Part shown: one piece after another, positions 1 to 11,478 of the stretch | Numbering within the stretch: the first letter of the stretch is position 1 | Layout: the number at the start of each line of letters is the position of its first letter | Assembly: GCF_040712315.1 (NCBI RefSeq) | Contig: NC_134015.1 | Coordinates: 20,399,614-20,463,613 of the forward strand | Direction: 5' to 3' | Length of the DNA stretch: 64,000 nucleotides | Source of the DNA: Castanea sativa | Taxonomy: Eukaryota > Streptophyta > Magnoliopsida > Fagales > Fagaceae | Translations under genes and position numbers: made by a program | Notes under the pieces: generated by a model | Database searches by the model: none | The model's input: the letters and a program-made list of their open reading frames with translations, nothing else | What the model was told of the DNA's origin: nothing

Positions 1-590
1 ATTGAAGCATATTCACTCCATTAAGATTTGGTAGAGTCAAGAACTCCATTAATTTTATGGTAGATAGAGTCAAGGACTCCATTAAGATTTGGGGTAGAGT
101 CAAGGACTCCATTAATTTTGTGGTAGAGTCAAAGACTTCAAAACATGAGAGAATTTTTATTGGTACTTCTCAAATAGGATCTACAAGTTAGGGAATCTTA
201 TTTAAAGTTTCATGTATAGAGTTAGGAACTCTTCATGAAACTTGACCCTATTTGTTTTACCAAACAAAAATTTAGTTTTAAAGGAGAGAGAGAGAGAGAG
301 AAGAAAGGGACTGATAAAATCCCAACATAATGTTGATGCTGCGTGTTCCTCCACTGCTTGTTGCTCTCTATCTATGTCTATGTCTTCTTCTTCTTTTTTT
401 CCCCCTCTTGCTGTGTGTTTTTCTTTTGTGCGTGCTTGCTTTTTTCTTTGCTTGCTGAAGCTTTTTTCTGTTTTGATCACTTCAATTTATAGGGAATTTG
501 ATGAGCAGTTACTTCCTTAATTTTCTCAACTGACCAAATAAAGGGGTAGAAACTGCAAAGAATGTGCACTGCACTTGCTTCTTTCACGGG
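1..590. other. intergenic leader, no gene seen
   Basis: AT-rich non-coding DNA. It begins with a short tandem repeat (listed separately) and includes a GA run near 286-301 and pyrimidine-rich stretches around 360-470. The short open frames here follow this low-complexity composition and show no recognisable protein. The last bases (586-590, acggg) are the target-site duplication of the LTR that starts at 591. Confidence 0.6.
15..140. repeat. short tandem repeat, about 4 copies
   Basis: The phrase gtagagtcaaggactccatt recurs about four times with spacing of roughly 35-40 bases and small changes between copies. The copies alternate between endings like aagatttgg and aattttgtgg, so the true higher-order unit may be a pair. 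No coding content is seen. Confidence 0.7.
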
Positions 591-3500
591 TGTTGATGCC
601 CATTTTGGCAAAAGGGCCCAATAACAAGAAGAAGCCCAACAATATGAAAATGGTGAATGTTGGAAAAATACATGTTTGTACTGCATACAAGACATACGCA
701 ATGAAAAATTAACGGATCTACTTCATTTGTAATGGATAACATTTACTATGTAAATTTTAGAATATAAGAACAAGAGAGTGTATCTTGGTGTGATGAATTT
801 CAAACAAAGATTAGAAGTACTTGGAAACACTTTTAATCTTCACTCCAATTCCATTAATGTCCAAGAAGTATGGTCTCTCAATCAGTTTATATGTGTGTTC
901 AAGGGAGAATAAGAGAGTGTCCTACACTTACATATAAACCATTTTATTCATTTACAAAATTCTGTATGTTTCTTTTCTTATAACTGATTATTTAATTGGG
1001 TTAGCATTTTGGACTATTTCAATTGGGCTTTTGTATGTGGCTTGGAGTGGGACCAAAAGGGAACAAATAAGACACTAGCTCCAATGGGTCTTGAGCTTTT
1101 TTGTCAACTCTTGACAAGTCCAAAGTTACCATTAATTATATTTAATACCACTATATAAATATAATTACACTCTAGGCCTTATTAATAAATTATATCCCAA
1201 GACTTTATTGTACATGCAACCCTTTCATAAAATATTTGTAGTAATGCAAAGTCATGAATGTAAACTGCCACTTTGAAGATTACTACATCTTAATCCTTGA
1301 GTACCCGGTTTAATCCTTTAAGTTATTCATCATATATTTATGAAATCTAATTTCATAAATATATACTTTAGTAACTCTTTACTAAAGTGGTTAGGCCTAA
1401 CATTCTGAATAACCGAACCCATTAAACTTATCTCAAGGGAATATTTTATATTTCCGTTAAGAGATTATGAATTCCATCTTGAGAATATATGCTCCATGAA
1501 CACTAATGTGGCTGCCTAATATACTGAGGTTTTGATAGTAAATTTAAATCTCACACTTGATATATCAAAGTAACCTATACTTTATGATCAGACCCATTAT
1601 TCTCTCAGGATTAAGAGTTCATGTAAATAGAAATCGTGAGATTTACTCATTTGATAATCGTTAGGAGAATAATAAATCTCACAACGGTCCAGTTCAATAT
1701 GTCTTAACTCTTAAAACATATCAACATACCAACTAGAAGTCTCCACTTCCATGATCAAGACAAATCATCTTAGTTGACATGTTATAGTATTCGCAGATGA
1801 AATGCTCAATTTTATCACCAACTACGAACTAAAATTCTGAGTTTACAAAGAATTTGTAATTTATATCTTCTGTAACTAAATCACATACTATGCATTTCAT
1901 GGATTATATGATAATGTCCAAATATTCATGTTACCATTATTTTAGATAATAATAAAATAACTTTATTAATTACAACATTAAGTCATACATAATGTCATAC
2001 ATAGCATCATATAATAGGATTTAAGGGCACTAATCCTAACAGTGAAGGAAGAAGAGCTAGTAAAGTAAGAAAAACCATTAAGTCCGAATGGCGGGAATAA
2101 TGGTCCACAGACCTATAAAGTAGTAAAAATGCCCCAAAGAAAGCAAACGGGTCCAGGAGATCCTAGAGAAGGAAGTAACAAGTCCATGAGAATCATAAGA
2201 AGTGGAAAGTAAGCAAAGATGGGTCAGAAGAGCCCAAAGGAAAGAATTAGTAAAAGGAGGTTGGTGCAAAGGCCCACAAACCCCAAAAGGTAAAGGATAT
2301 GGTAATTGGGCTGGAGAAGCCCGAAAGATTTAGTAAAAACCCATGGGAATATAAGAATGGAATGGGCCAAGCATGCCCAAAGGAATGAAGCAAGCTGAGG
2401 ATGCCTAGAGAAACAAAATGGGCCAAGGAAGCCCAAGATGGTATGAGAACTAACCTAGTAGAAATACTGGGCAGTACACGGCAGGCCCAAAGGAGGCCCA
2501 ATAAGCACAGTTAAGCGATACATGGCAGAAACAATACAGTAGCACAGTAGAAGTATCAGTCGACCCACAAACTAAAAGTAAGAGAAGACAGGGGCTGAAT
2601 TGAAGAAGGAATGACCCATACCCAAGCAAAACCCAGCCCAGGGAAGAAACGAGATGCAAAGAATGAAGACCCAATCATCCATGCCACAAAGGGTTAAAAA
2701 ATGAGCAGCAGAACGCGCAGCAAGACCAGACAAATCCGCAGGCAATGACAAACACATGAACAACAGACAAGACATGAACTCACATGGGAGTGGAGCACGT
2801 GCAAGGCTCAGGCACCATCCACTTGTACCCAGCCAATACAGGTGCGGTGGGCCATGGGTCAGAGGTAAGAAAGGGTATGGTCTGGTGGTGGGGAGAAGGG
2901 GGAAGTCTATTCTAGGATTCTCGCTCAAGCCTTTTTGGGGGAAATGTCCTACTGAGATGACATACAATCCAAAAGAGGGAAAAATGTGCTGGAATCACTT
3001 GGTACATGCCATAGGAGTTAGTAAGAGAGAACACCTAACCCTTATCCAGAGGGGAATGCCACAGAGAGCAAGAAAATAAAACAAAACTCTTTGTCTTGGA
3101 ATGGAACGTGGTGCAGCTAGCACAAGGTAGTGGTGATGGCTGAGTAACCAGTGGGTGGCCTAAGAAGGACACCCACACCAAGCCAAAAGTAGTTGAGGGG
3201 TAAAACAGTAAAAATTATTACGGCAGATAGTATAAAAAAGGCTTTAGCTGTGCATAGTAAATAGCAGTGAGAAGTAAGAAGGAACAGGTGAGAAAAATAG
3301 CAAGAAATAAAACAACGGAAAAATAAGGAAGAATAGAGGCAATATAGGAATAAGAAAGAAGATAGAAGGCAGAGAGAGACATAGAGGATAAAAAGTAAAG
3401 TGAGGAAATAAGAGTGTGATAAGGCATGTACCGATATGCTGCTCCATTCTCTCCCTCTCAATAGCTACTTTCTAGCAAGTTAAAGGACTTGAGATTAAGC

Positions 3501-4007
3501 CATTTAGGTCCATTCTTTCAAAATAAGCCATTTCTCTGGCAGGATTTTCCTGTGAGATTGCCCACATTGGAGATTGGTTCCCTTCTTGAACATAAATCTG
3601 CTAAGAAACCAAGCACAGCAGGCTAATCCCCCTTCCCCTCTTTTATTGTGATGGATTAAGCATTAATATTATTCCTTTTTTTTATTGTCGCTAACTTATT
3701 TCTGCTATACTCACATTACCGTGTTTTCTTACTGAGAAAGTGGTTTAAATATTATCTTTTTTTGGCAGCAAAAATATCTTTTTTTTTTATCCTGTTATAT
3801 TATGTGCCTCCTATTATAACATTTTTATAACAGCATCCTCTGCCATAAGCACATGACCAAGATCTTGGCAAAGGGGTCCTAGCTTGCGCACAAGCTGGCT
3901 TGAGGTAAGTTTCAATCAAGCCAATCCCGACTCCCTTACCCCAGAATTATTGGGCCATAGCGCGGTAGGAAGCAGTCTAGCCTAGAAATACAAAAAGACC
4001 CACCACA
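591..4007 (+). mobile_element. solo LTR (family A), split by a nested LTR
   Basis: The element starts TGTTGATGCC and ends GACCCACCACA, with the TG...CA ends expected of an LTR. It is flanked by the perfect 5-bp target-site duplication acggg at 586-590 and 4008-4012. Removing the nested element at 658-2041 and one copy of its duplication leaves about 2.03 kb. A TATA-like stretch near 3228 (agtataaaaaaggc) fits an LTR promoter. No gag-pol coding is present, so this is a solo LTR left by recombination. A second copy lies at 45549-47519 in the opposite orientation; matching stretches include aagaagaagcccaac, ccattaagtcc and the cggtaggagcagt-like block near the right end. Confidence 0.85.
658..2041. 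mobile_element. solo LTR nested in family A LTR
   Basis: The element starts TGTTGGAAAAATAC and ends GCACTAATCCTAACA (TG...CA) and has the perfect 5-bp duplication gtgaa at 653-657 and 2042-2046. It is 1384 bp long and AT-rich, with no coding frame, so it is a solo LTR. Its composition differs sharply from the host LTR: the flanking LTR is rich in GGGCC/AAGCCC words, while this one is AT-rich. Its presence inside a second LTR gives a relative age: it arrived later. Confidence 0.85.
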
Positions 4008-4012
4008 ACGGG

Positions 4013-4640
4013 TAATTTGTGTGGGTTGTAACTGATTTTCAGCAATATGCATCTTTTCATTTGGAGTTATTTAAGGGAGTGGGGTGTGTGGCAGGAGGTT
4101 ATTTCACTCAGCCACACGACCCATCATTTAACATCATATCTTCTTTTTTTCTTTTTTTCTTTTTTAAATTAATGGGTAGTGACAATTTTTTTTACGTGAG
4201 CTTGGCTGCCATACATTTGGCAAGATAACCCCCACCCCCTTATATTTTTTAGTACACTATTTATATATATTTTTTGGTCCCATAAATTTGTCCAAAACTT
4301 ATATTCTTTCATAAATCTTTCTTGAACATTATTTTTATGTAACCACATTTTGCTTTTAAATTTCATATTTCAACGCATTACATTTTGAGCCAATTTTTGT
4401 AATAGATTTTCAATTTTTTAAGAAATAATACTTTAAAAAAGAAAAGAAAAGAAATAAGCATACATACACATGGGTGACATGGAATGAAGTTCTAATACAA
4501 AGACACACCACAAATTCCACTCAAAAGTCATGGTAAAACAATATTATTTATATATATAAACCCATAATTTATTCCTCAATATAGACCTATCTGTCTATCC
4601 ATAATTTATTTTTTAGGGTCTTCTTGAAGGCACTGGCAAA
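4013..4640. other. AT-rich spacer, no gene seen
   Basis: Non-coding AT-rich DNA between the family A LTR and the start of recognisable LINE sequence, with several poly-T runs (4141-4170, 4189-4194). The small open frames here do not look like proteins. Part of it could be the 5' end of the LINE, but I cannot recognise LINE coding before about 4640. Confidence 0.5.
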
Positions 4641-5325
4641 CATATTAAAATTTGTTTGACCAGGACTAATTTTCAAGCATTAATCCCCCTTCATGATGGA
4701 TCGGCTCATCTTGAACAACATCATGGTGGCCTTTGAGACTTTGCACTACATGTGAAAATCACAACTTCGGAAAAATAGGGTAAATGGCTCTAAAACTAGA
4801 CATTAGTAAAGCATACGACAGAGTGGAATGGGCATTCATGGAAAAACTGTTGGAAAACATGGACTTCAATGATAGGTGGATCCAACTCATGATGGAATGA
4901 ATTACCTTGGCAACATACTCAGTCTTAATTAATGGAGAACCTTAGGGACATATTACTTTAACTAGGGAACTTAGATAGGGTGACCCACTATCTCCCTATC
5001 TTTTTCTTCTATGTACGGAGGCCCTACATGGACTAATAAAAAAGGCTACAATTGAGGGGAATATTACGGGTGTCTCTATTTGTTATAATGGACCTAAACT
5101 AACCCGCTTGTTATTTGCAGACGGCAATCTTATTTGTTGTAGAGCAAAGCTGAGTGAATGCCAAAAAATTACTGGAAATACTCTCAACTTATGAGAGCAT
5201 CGGGGCAGAAAGTAAACAAAGACAGGAAAAAAAAATCTTTTTTTTTTCAGCAAGTCTACCCCACAAGACATGCAAATATTGATCAAAGATGCTATTGGAG
5301 TCCTATTGTACAACATTATGAAAAA

Positions 5326-5506
5326 TAGAGAAATAATATATTCACAACATTTTCACAATATTTTTACAATAAATCCTAAATGACAAGTTGTTACTAGTTG
5401 TTATTATTGGAGCAAAAAAAAATCGTAGTGTTAGGTTCAAATTTGAACTAATAACAACTAATCACCAATGATTTATTATAAAAATATTGTGAACGTAGCA
5501 TCTCTC
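5326..5506. mobile_element. hAT-type MITE, 181 bp, inside the LINE
   Basis: The element begins tagagaaataatatattcac and ends gtgaacgtagcatctctc, which are imperfect inverted repeats (TAGAGA... against GAGAGATGCTACGTTCAC). The arms include the shared word ttcacaatatttttAYAATAAATC. The exact 8-bp duplication atgaaaaa lies at 5318-5325 and 5507-5514, which is diagnostic of hAT insertion. It has no coding capacity. Confidence 0.85.
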
Positions 5507-6933
5507 ATGAAAAAAATATCTCGATTTGCCATCCTTTACGGGCAGTAAAAAGGAGTGTTTTGACAACATTAAGCAATGGGTATGGAAAAAATGGCAAGGC
5601 TGGGAGGGTAAGCTTTTATCTCAAGCAGGAGAAATAAAGCAGTGGCTCAAGCCTTGCCTACGTATTCAATGTCCTGTTTTAAACTCCCGTTGGGTTTTTG
5701 TCAATATATTGAATCTCTTATCAAGAGATTTTTCTGGGGTCAGAAGGGTGGTAGCCGAAAGATACACTGGGCTAAATAGCAAGAGCCGTGTAAACCAAAA
5801 TCCTGAGGACGAATGGGCTTTAAGGATTTAGCAATATTTAACAACGAACTCCTAGCAAAATAGACTTGGAGTCTCCTCCACAACACAGACTCCTTGTTTT
5901 ATCGGGTTTTTAAGGCGAAGTTTTTCCCTAATTGCTTGATTATGGAAGCCACAATTCCATCTTCTTCTTCAAATGCGTGGAAGAGTATAATCAAGGGTAG
6001 AGAGGTGATTCAGAGAGGGGTGGCCTGGAGGATAGGGGATGGAAAAACCACATGGGTTTGGGGTGAAAATTGGCTCCCAATTAGACATCAACCTCAAGTT
6101 ATTTCCCCATGCTTGCAAGCTGAACATGACACCAAAGTTGCTCTGTTTATTGATCAGGAAAACAGAGTATGGAAAGACGATCTGTTGGACAGATACTTCT
6201 TTGATTTTGAAGTAGACATTATTCGAAAAATTCCCCTTTGTAGATTCGAGCGAGCTGATGTTCTGACGTGGCCCCATATCCCAAATGGTAAGTACACAAT
6301 TAAGTCCGGCTATAGCTTTCTAAAGGTAGATTTTCAACATCAACAACCAGGCCCATCAGATTCAGGTACTATTAAACCTCTTTGGCAGGCGATATGGAAC
6401 CTGCGTGTGCTGAGTAAAATTAAAAACTTGGTGTGGAAAGCATGTCATGATGCCTTACCCTCAAAAACAAATCTTGTCAAGTGAAAGGTACTCACAGATG
6501 CAACCTGTGAAATCTGTCAAGCCCAGCAAGAAGACGGTTCACATGCTCTCTTCGTATGCCTGAAGCTTACAAGTCCAGGGATGCAAGTACCTCTATGAAA
6601 TAATGATAATTTGAAATGGTGTTCAAATTTCGTATACCTCCTGGAATGTGTCTTTGTCGAAAATAGAGACCTTGACCTCTTCTCTATGGTTATGTGGTTT
6701 TTGTGGAATCGGAGGAATAATCTAAGGCTTGGTAAGGGGTCGATCACTCTGGAACAACTATTATAGCAAGCAAAAGACAAGCTGCAATTATTTAAAAGAG
6801 TGAAAACCATGGTTGTGGCTGCATCGGCAAGCCCGACCATGACTTGGCAGCTACCACCTAGTTCCTTTTATAAGATTAACTTTGATGGGGCTCTCTTCAC
6901 TAAGGAACAACTGGCTGGAATAGGGGTAGTTAT

Positions 6934-8071
6934 TGTAAGAGGCAAAATTTTCAGCCAATTATAAAATGCCATATCAAAGTTTAGTAGCAAATTCTAAATT
7001 AATGTCATTAAATTAATTAAATTAGATGATGACATATGTCATCCAAATTGGCATCACATTGGCATATCAAAATTTGCCACGTGTCATTTGGCCCACAAGA
7101 TAAAGATAAATTTGCTATTCAAAGTTTATGGATAATTATCTTTATTAAAATAAATAAATAAATAAAATAAAGATAAATTTTTTATTCAAAATTGGTAAAT
7201 AATTATCTTTATTAAATAAATTAAATAGAGATAACTACTTATCTTTGTTGATTATTATCTTTATCAAAATATGATCTTTATCAAAATAGATAAATAAAGA
7301 TAATTATCTTTAAGAAGAATTTAGGCCAATCAAAAGTCTGCTACATACTTTCAAGCATATCAATTCATAGTGGAGCTTATCCTCTAAAATCACTATAAAT
7401 AGAGGACATCCCTTCTCATTTTCTGGAGGAAGTTTTCAAGAGGCCCAAGGTTTGGAGAAATTCTGTCTCAAGAATCTTTGAAGAACTTGAAGCATCTTTG
7501 AAGAGCTCGAAGAACATTCAAAGGAATTTCTTGAAGAACTTAGAGGACAACAAATCTCTAATAAGCTTAAGGCTAGAGATTCATTGTGAAGACCGTTCAA
7601 TCCATCTTCCAACCAAAGTCAAGAAGATATCTTGTTCGAGTTCTTTGAAGTTCTACTGGAAGTAAGCTAAAAAGCCTCTATAAACTTCAACAAACCCAAA
7701 TCTTTGAAGCTCAATGGATCAAGCCTCTAAAGCCCCAAAGAACTTCAACCTAAGAGCCCTCACATTCGAAAACTTCAAGAACAACAAATCTCTAATAAGC
7801 CTTCACATTCGAAGACTTCAAGAACAACAAATCTCTAATAAGCTCAAAGCTAGAGATTTGTTGTGAATACCATTCAATCCATCTTCCAACTAAAGGCAAG
7901 AAGATTCCTTGTTCGAGTCAAGTTCAAAGAAGATAGAATCAGAGGGTATTCTTTTGTAAAAGAATTGAAATAGAGATTGTACTCATTATAAATCCATACA
8001 AATTTATATTTGCAAGCCATATCTCTTTTCAATTGTTTGATTTTCTGCAATTGGGAAATTTTGTGTTTACA
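6934..8071 (+). mobile_element. solo LTR, 1138 bp, inside LINE RNase H
   Basis: The element begins TGTAAGAGGC and ends TTGTGTTTACA. It is flanked by gttat (6929-6933) and gttct (8072-8076), a 5-bp duplication with one change. It splits the LINE RNase H frame. Inside is a TATA-like box tataaatagagg near 7396, followed by a pyrimidine/purine-rich transcribed-type region. A block of about 95 bp (acaacaaatctctaataagc ... ttgttcgag) occurs twice, near 7549-7640 and 7825-7916. No gag-pol is present, so this is a solo LTR. Confidence 0.75.
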
Positions 8072-8561
8072 GTTCTACACAATGAGCACAGACTCATCAT
8101 GGCTTTGTCATCTAAACAAATTCCCCTCCCTGGTACAGTGGTCGAAGTGGAAGCATTGGCAGCAAGGAAAGCTTTGGAACTTGCCCTCGACTATGGCCCC
8201 GACAGAGTAATACTTGAAGGGGATTGCGAAATTCTTATGAAAACTCTTCAAAATGGTTCCAAGTCCCTGGCATAGTTTGGAAAGATCGTAGAGTTTTTAT
8301 TTTTTATTTTTTAGAGAGAGAGATGTAAGTTTTTCTGAAGTACGTAGAAATTGTAATTCGGTTGGTCATTCGTTAGCAGGAGGAGCAATCCAATTGACTC
8401 AATTTTATTAGTTTGAATAGAGGAGGTAACACTCAACATTGAACTAGTATTTTAGGCTCATTTAAGGAGCCTTTATTAACAATAAGCCCTGAACTTTTTC
8501 TCAAAAAATAAAAATAAATAAGATTTTGAAATTTATTTTTGTAATCAAATATATTAATATA

Positions 8562-10003
8562 TAGGGTTAATTATAGTAAATTCAGGTGTAGTTTGACCCG
8601 AATTCAATTCACATTATCTATTCGTAGTTTGAAAATTGTTACTTTATCTTGAGATTAGCTCAATTAACCTTCTGTAACTTACCTCTCCATTTGCCGGTAG
8701 AAAAACACATTTTTTGGATGAAAATAAACATTACATGGATAGAAAAGTGAGGTTTTAAAATTTTTAGAACAATTACAAATCAAATTGTTTAAAATTTCAA
8801 ATAAAGTTCAAAATCAAATGCCCACAAAGATACCGAAATTTTTGCAAAAACACTAAACACAAACTCCTTTTCAATCATACACAACCCATTGTTTGGGTCA
8901 ACTCGGTTGAATTAGTGAGAAAAATAACGAGATTTTGACGTTAGTTATAAATTAGCCTTCACGTTGGTTGCCACTTCTTTCTCACTGCTCTTCTCTTTTC
9001 TCTATTGCGCTTAATGTGCTCTATTAATGGTGGATTTCAAATTTGTTTTCTAGTTGATTTGGATGGAGGGATTTTTCGGAAGATTTGTGTAGTTTCTTGT
9101 GTAATTTTTCTGGGATTTCTTGTGATGTTTGTGGTGGGATTTTCTGGTTTTTTAGTGTGATTTTTCACTGAGGCTTGTAGAGGATTTTTCTTGGTTTTAG
9201 GTTCATTTCAGTGAGGACTGTTTTGGTGTTTTTCTGCGAAAATTATATGTTGTACCCGGCATATATGCCGGGTATCTCACACAGAGGTGGGCCCCACAGT
9301 GTGTGGGACCCGCCAGTGTGTGAGTGACCCGGCATATATGTTGGGTACACCATATACCTGCTCGTTTTTCTGGGCCTTGTTTGGGAATTTATAGACTAAA
9401 AAAGAGAGGAAAGCCTCATATTATTTTGGTCTTTTATGTATAGTAAAGCCTATTTAATTACCCAAAATACAAAAGCCACTTTTCCGCTTTGGGTTCCAAG
9501 AAAATCAATGAAAAAAGGGTAGAGAACTTCTACCCTCCACATCCTCCCATTAGCAGATACAGTGAAGTGAATGGCTTTCTTTGGGACTGGGAGGAGAATA
9601 GGGTGGAAGATATGTGGGGATTAAGAAAAAAAGGGGTTTGATTGTGAACTTGGGGCAACAGCCATAGAGCTTGGAGGTTGTAGAACATGGAGTATTGATT
9701 ATAGAGTATAGATACTAGAGGCATTTGGAGCTTCTGAGTTCTCTCCTCTTCAACTCTTCAATTTTTTTAACAAAAGCACTTTTTTTAATCTTGTTTTCTC
9801 TTGCTGTTCTTTTTTTTTTTTTTTTGTGGAGAGAAAGACACAAAAGGAGAGCAAAAATAAGTATTTACATTCCTTTTAACAGAGTGAGTTATGGAGTTTT
9901 AACGAAATGAACTTCAAGTGAGTAGAGTGACACTTTTCAAATCACGAGTAGGTAATATGAATTCAGGCCAAACCACAGATAAGTTTACTGTAATTACTCC
10001 TTA
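8562..10003. mobile_element. non-autonomous TIR element, ~1.44 kb
   Basis: The left end (tagggttaattatagtaaat...) and the reverse complement of the right end (taaggagtaattacagtaaac...) match over about 100 bp, including a shared block around gtRgtttg...gaattca...tagtttgaaaa. The flanking direct repeat taatata (8555-8561 and 10004-10010) is a possible target duplication, but it sits in AT-rich DNA and is weak. No transposase is seen. The short open frames are not recognisable. It carries the fold-back at 9251-9349. Confidence 0.6.
9251..9349. repeat. 99-bp fold-back with palindromic ends
   Basis: The stretch folds on itself: tgtacccggcatatatgccg on the left pairs with its reverse complement at the right end, ending gggtaca at 9349. 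The left arm itself holds the 20-bp perfect palindrome acccggcatatatgccgggt (9254-9273). The centre is GC-rich (gggccccaca...gggacc). A related single arm occurs at 52441-52480. Confidence 0.7.
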
Positions 10004-10160
10004 TAATATAATTGACCCCCTTTTCAAATTTAATTTTACTTCACAAAATTTTAAAAATAGTATGATCATTATCCTAAACCTGTAAGTGGTGATCCGTCTA
10101 GGGCTGATCCTTTCTTTAAAAAAGAATAATTATGTAACAAACTCCATAGTGTTACTAATA
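9914..10160. repeat. tandem duplication, copy 1 (247 bp)
   Basis: This segment starts tcaagtgagtagagtgacac and ends gttactaata. It repeats immediately at 10161 with few changes. The second copy is interrupted by the Gypsy element at 10216-21070 and resumes at 21076-21261. The unit includes the right terminus of the TIR element at 8562-10003 plus about 157 bp of flank. The duplication therefore postdates that element and predates the Gypsy insertion. Confidence 0.8.
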
Positions 10161-10215
10161 TCAAGTGAGCATAGTGACACTTTTCAAATCACAAGTAGAT
10201 AATGTGAATTCAAGC
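10161..10215. repeat. tandem duplication, copy 2, left part
   Basis: First 55 bp of the second copy (tcaagtgagcatagtgacac...). Its last five bases, caagc (10211-10215), are the target-site duplication of the Gypsy element that interrupts the copy. Confidence 0.8.
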
Positions 10216-10970
10216 TGTAAGTGCACAATTGCACCTGGTCCCAAGAACAGTTATGGGCTCAGGCCCAATGAGCCTTAAACAATATGAATTTGTAGAGTGT
10301 GGGCTTGAAACCCAGGTTAGAAGCGTGTGAGGATTAAATGACAAACTAAAGATTGCAAGTAATTGGAAACAACTAGGAATATCGTAAATCAGCTTCCTCG
10401 GATGTAAACCGAGAGTTGTTCTTATATTATATCTTTCTCTTTGTTTCTTTTTCTTTTTAGGTTACAAAAAGTCCGTCCCCTTTTTCTGTCTTAGATTGCT
10501 CTTTAAATACTACTCTTTTGAATACTTTGTACACGTGTTGCCTCACCTCCCCCTTAGCCTAGATACTTCTTTTCTCAGTGCCTTTGAATAGTAACCAGAA
10601 TTTTCTCTTCCTTTGTTCGGGTGTCACTTCCCCGTAAATGCGGCCGGGGTGGTAGGTGCGGGGTCTTTAATGTGGAGGTAGCAGCCTTTATCTTTGACAT
10701 TTCTTCAACACGGTGTGCACGGGGCGTTCTAGGGTTCACCCCTTTTAACCATTGGCCTTAACCGTGTCATCCCCTAATCTTTACTATGAAATCCAGGAGT
10801 TCTTCGGTGTTCATCCGAGGGTAAGTTCACCCTCGAGCTGGATCCTCGGATCCTCGGCGTATGGGCCGACCCATAGTACTAACAAATTCTAAACCCGGGG
10901 AGCGAGGTCGGCCTTCCTTAACACGGCCCAAAAGGCCCACATTCCCATCGGGATCTTTTTACCCCCCACA
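10216..10970 (-). repeat. 3' LTR of the Tat element
   Basis: 755 bp on the left side of the element (3' relative to its minus-strand coding). On the plus strand it begins tgtaagtgcacaattgcacc and ends tttaccccccaca. It pairs with 20323-21070. Confidence 0.9.
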
Positions 10971-10990
10971 ATAGCCCCTCGAAACTCTAA
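10971..10990 (-). promoter_or_regulatory. polypurine tract next to 3' LTR
   Basis: On the minus strand the bases just before the 3' LTR read gagtttcgaggggctat, a short purine-rich run (gagggg) where plus-strand DNA synthesis would be primed. It is short and interrupted, so the assignment rests mainly on position. Confidence 0.5.
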
Positions 10991-11478
10991 TTTTCAACGT
11001 CGAGGAGAAAAATAGGGTTTTGATCAACGAAGAACCTACTCCACTCACTTTGTGAGTGATGGCACGTGTGGAAATCGTTTTGCGTCCCAGAAGATGCCAT
11101 TTGGCGGTTTTATTTTCAACAACGCGCGTATTTATTACTGCCAGTTACACTTTGTCCCTCACGTTCAACGGTGAGATGGGCATCCAACGGCCCTCGTTAC
11201 TCCACGAAATTTTAGGCGGGACAAATATAATTTCGAGGCCGCCTTTTTGCACGTCGTGACGCTTCGGGAGCACAACGCCTTCATTTAATTCCTCAGGGGC
11301 TAATCCCATCAAGACATCAGCCATAATACCTTACTTGCAGAAAACCGTGGAAATTTGCACACCTTCGACCTTGTAAGTTCTTGCTCCTTCTATTCTTAGC
11401 CTTTTCTCCTCGATATTTGTCCTCGGCTATCACTACAAACATTCTCCCTTTTAGAGTTTAGTCTCTCGTTCCTCTGTA

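Larger units (their letters stand above)
4690..8420 (+). pseudogene. LINE ORF2 pseudogene (RT, zf-RVT, RNase H)
   Basis: ORF2 normally copies LINE RNA at the cut target site. From about 4787 the + frame reads KLDISKAYDRVEW, a core RT motif. GDPLSPYLFLLC lies near 4980-5015 and LLFADGNLICC near 5110-5140, where the catalytic F/YADD box reads FADG, so one aspartate is lost. The longest open part is 5894-6484, with words such as WRIGDGKTTWVWGENW. A zinc-binding stretch (CEICQAQQ...HALFVC) is near 6510-6555. The RNase H part is split: INFDGALF near 6870 lies before the LTR insertion, and VEVEALAARKALELAL plus ILEGDCEILMKTL (8130-8250) after it. Stops and frameshifts are numerous, so it is inactive. 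Confidence 0.8.
4640..8520 (+). mobile_element. decayed L1-type LINE, 5'-truncated
   Basis: Plus-strand fragments follow the order of a plant L1 ORF2: reverse transcriptase, a linker, a C-terminal zf-RVT module and an RNase H domain. The 3' end runs into an A-rich tail near 8500-8515. The endonuclease domain is missing, so the copy is 5'-truncated. Two later insertions interrupt it: a hAT MITE at 5326-5506 and an LTR at 6934-8071. Once these are ignored, the coding order is continuous across both breaks. I could not find a convincing target-site duplication. Confidence 0.8.

Noticed and set aside
2572..3079. Open frames of 107-131 codons on both strands as possible genes.
   Set aside because: They lie inside the family A LTR, overlap each other on opposite strands, and reappear as broken frames in the second LTR copy.
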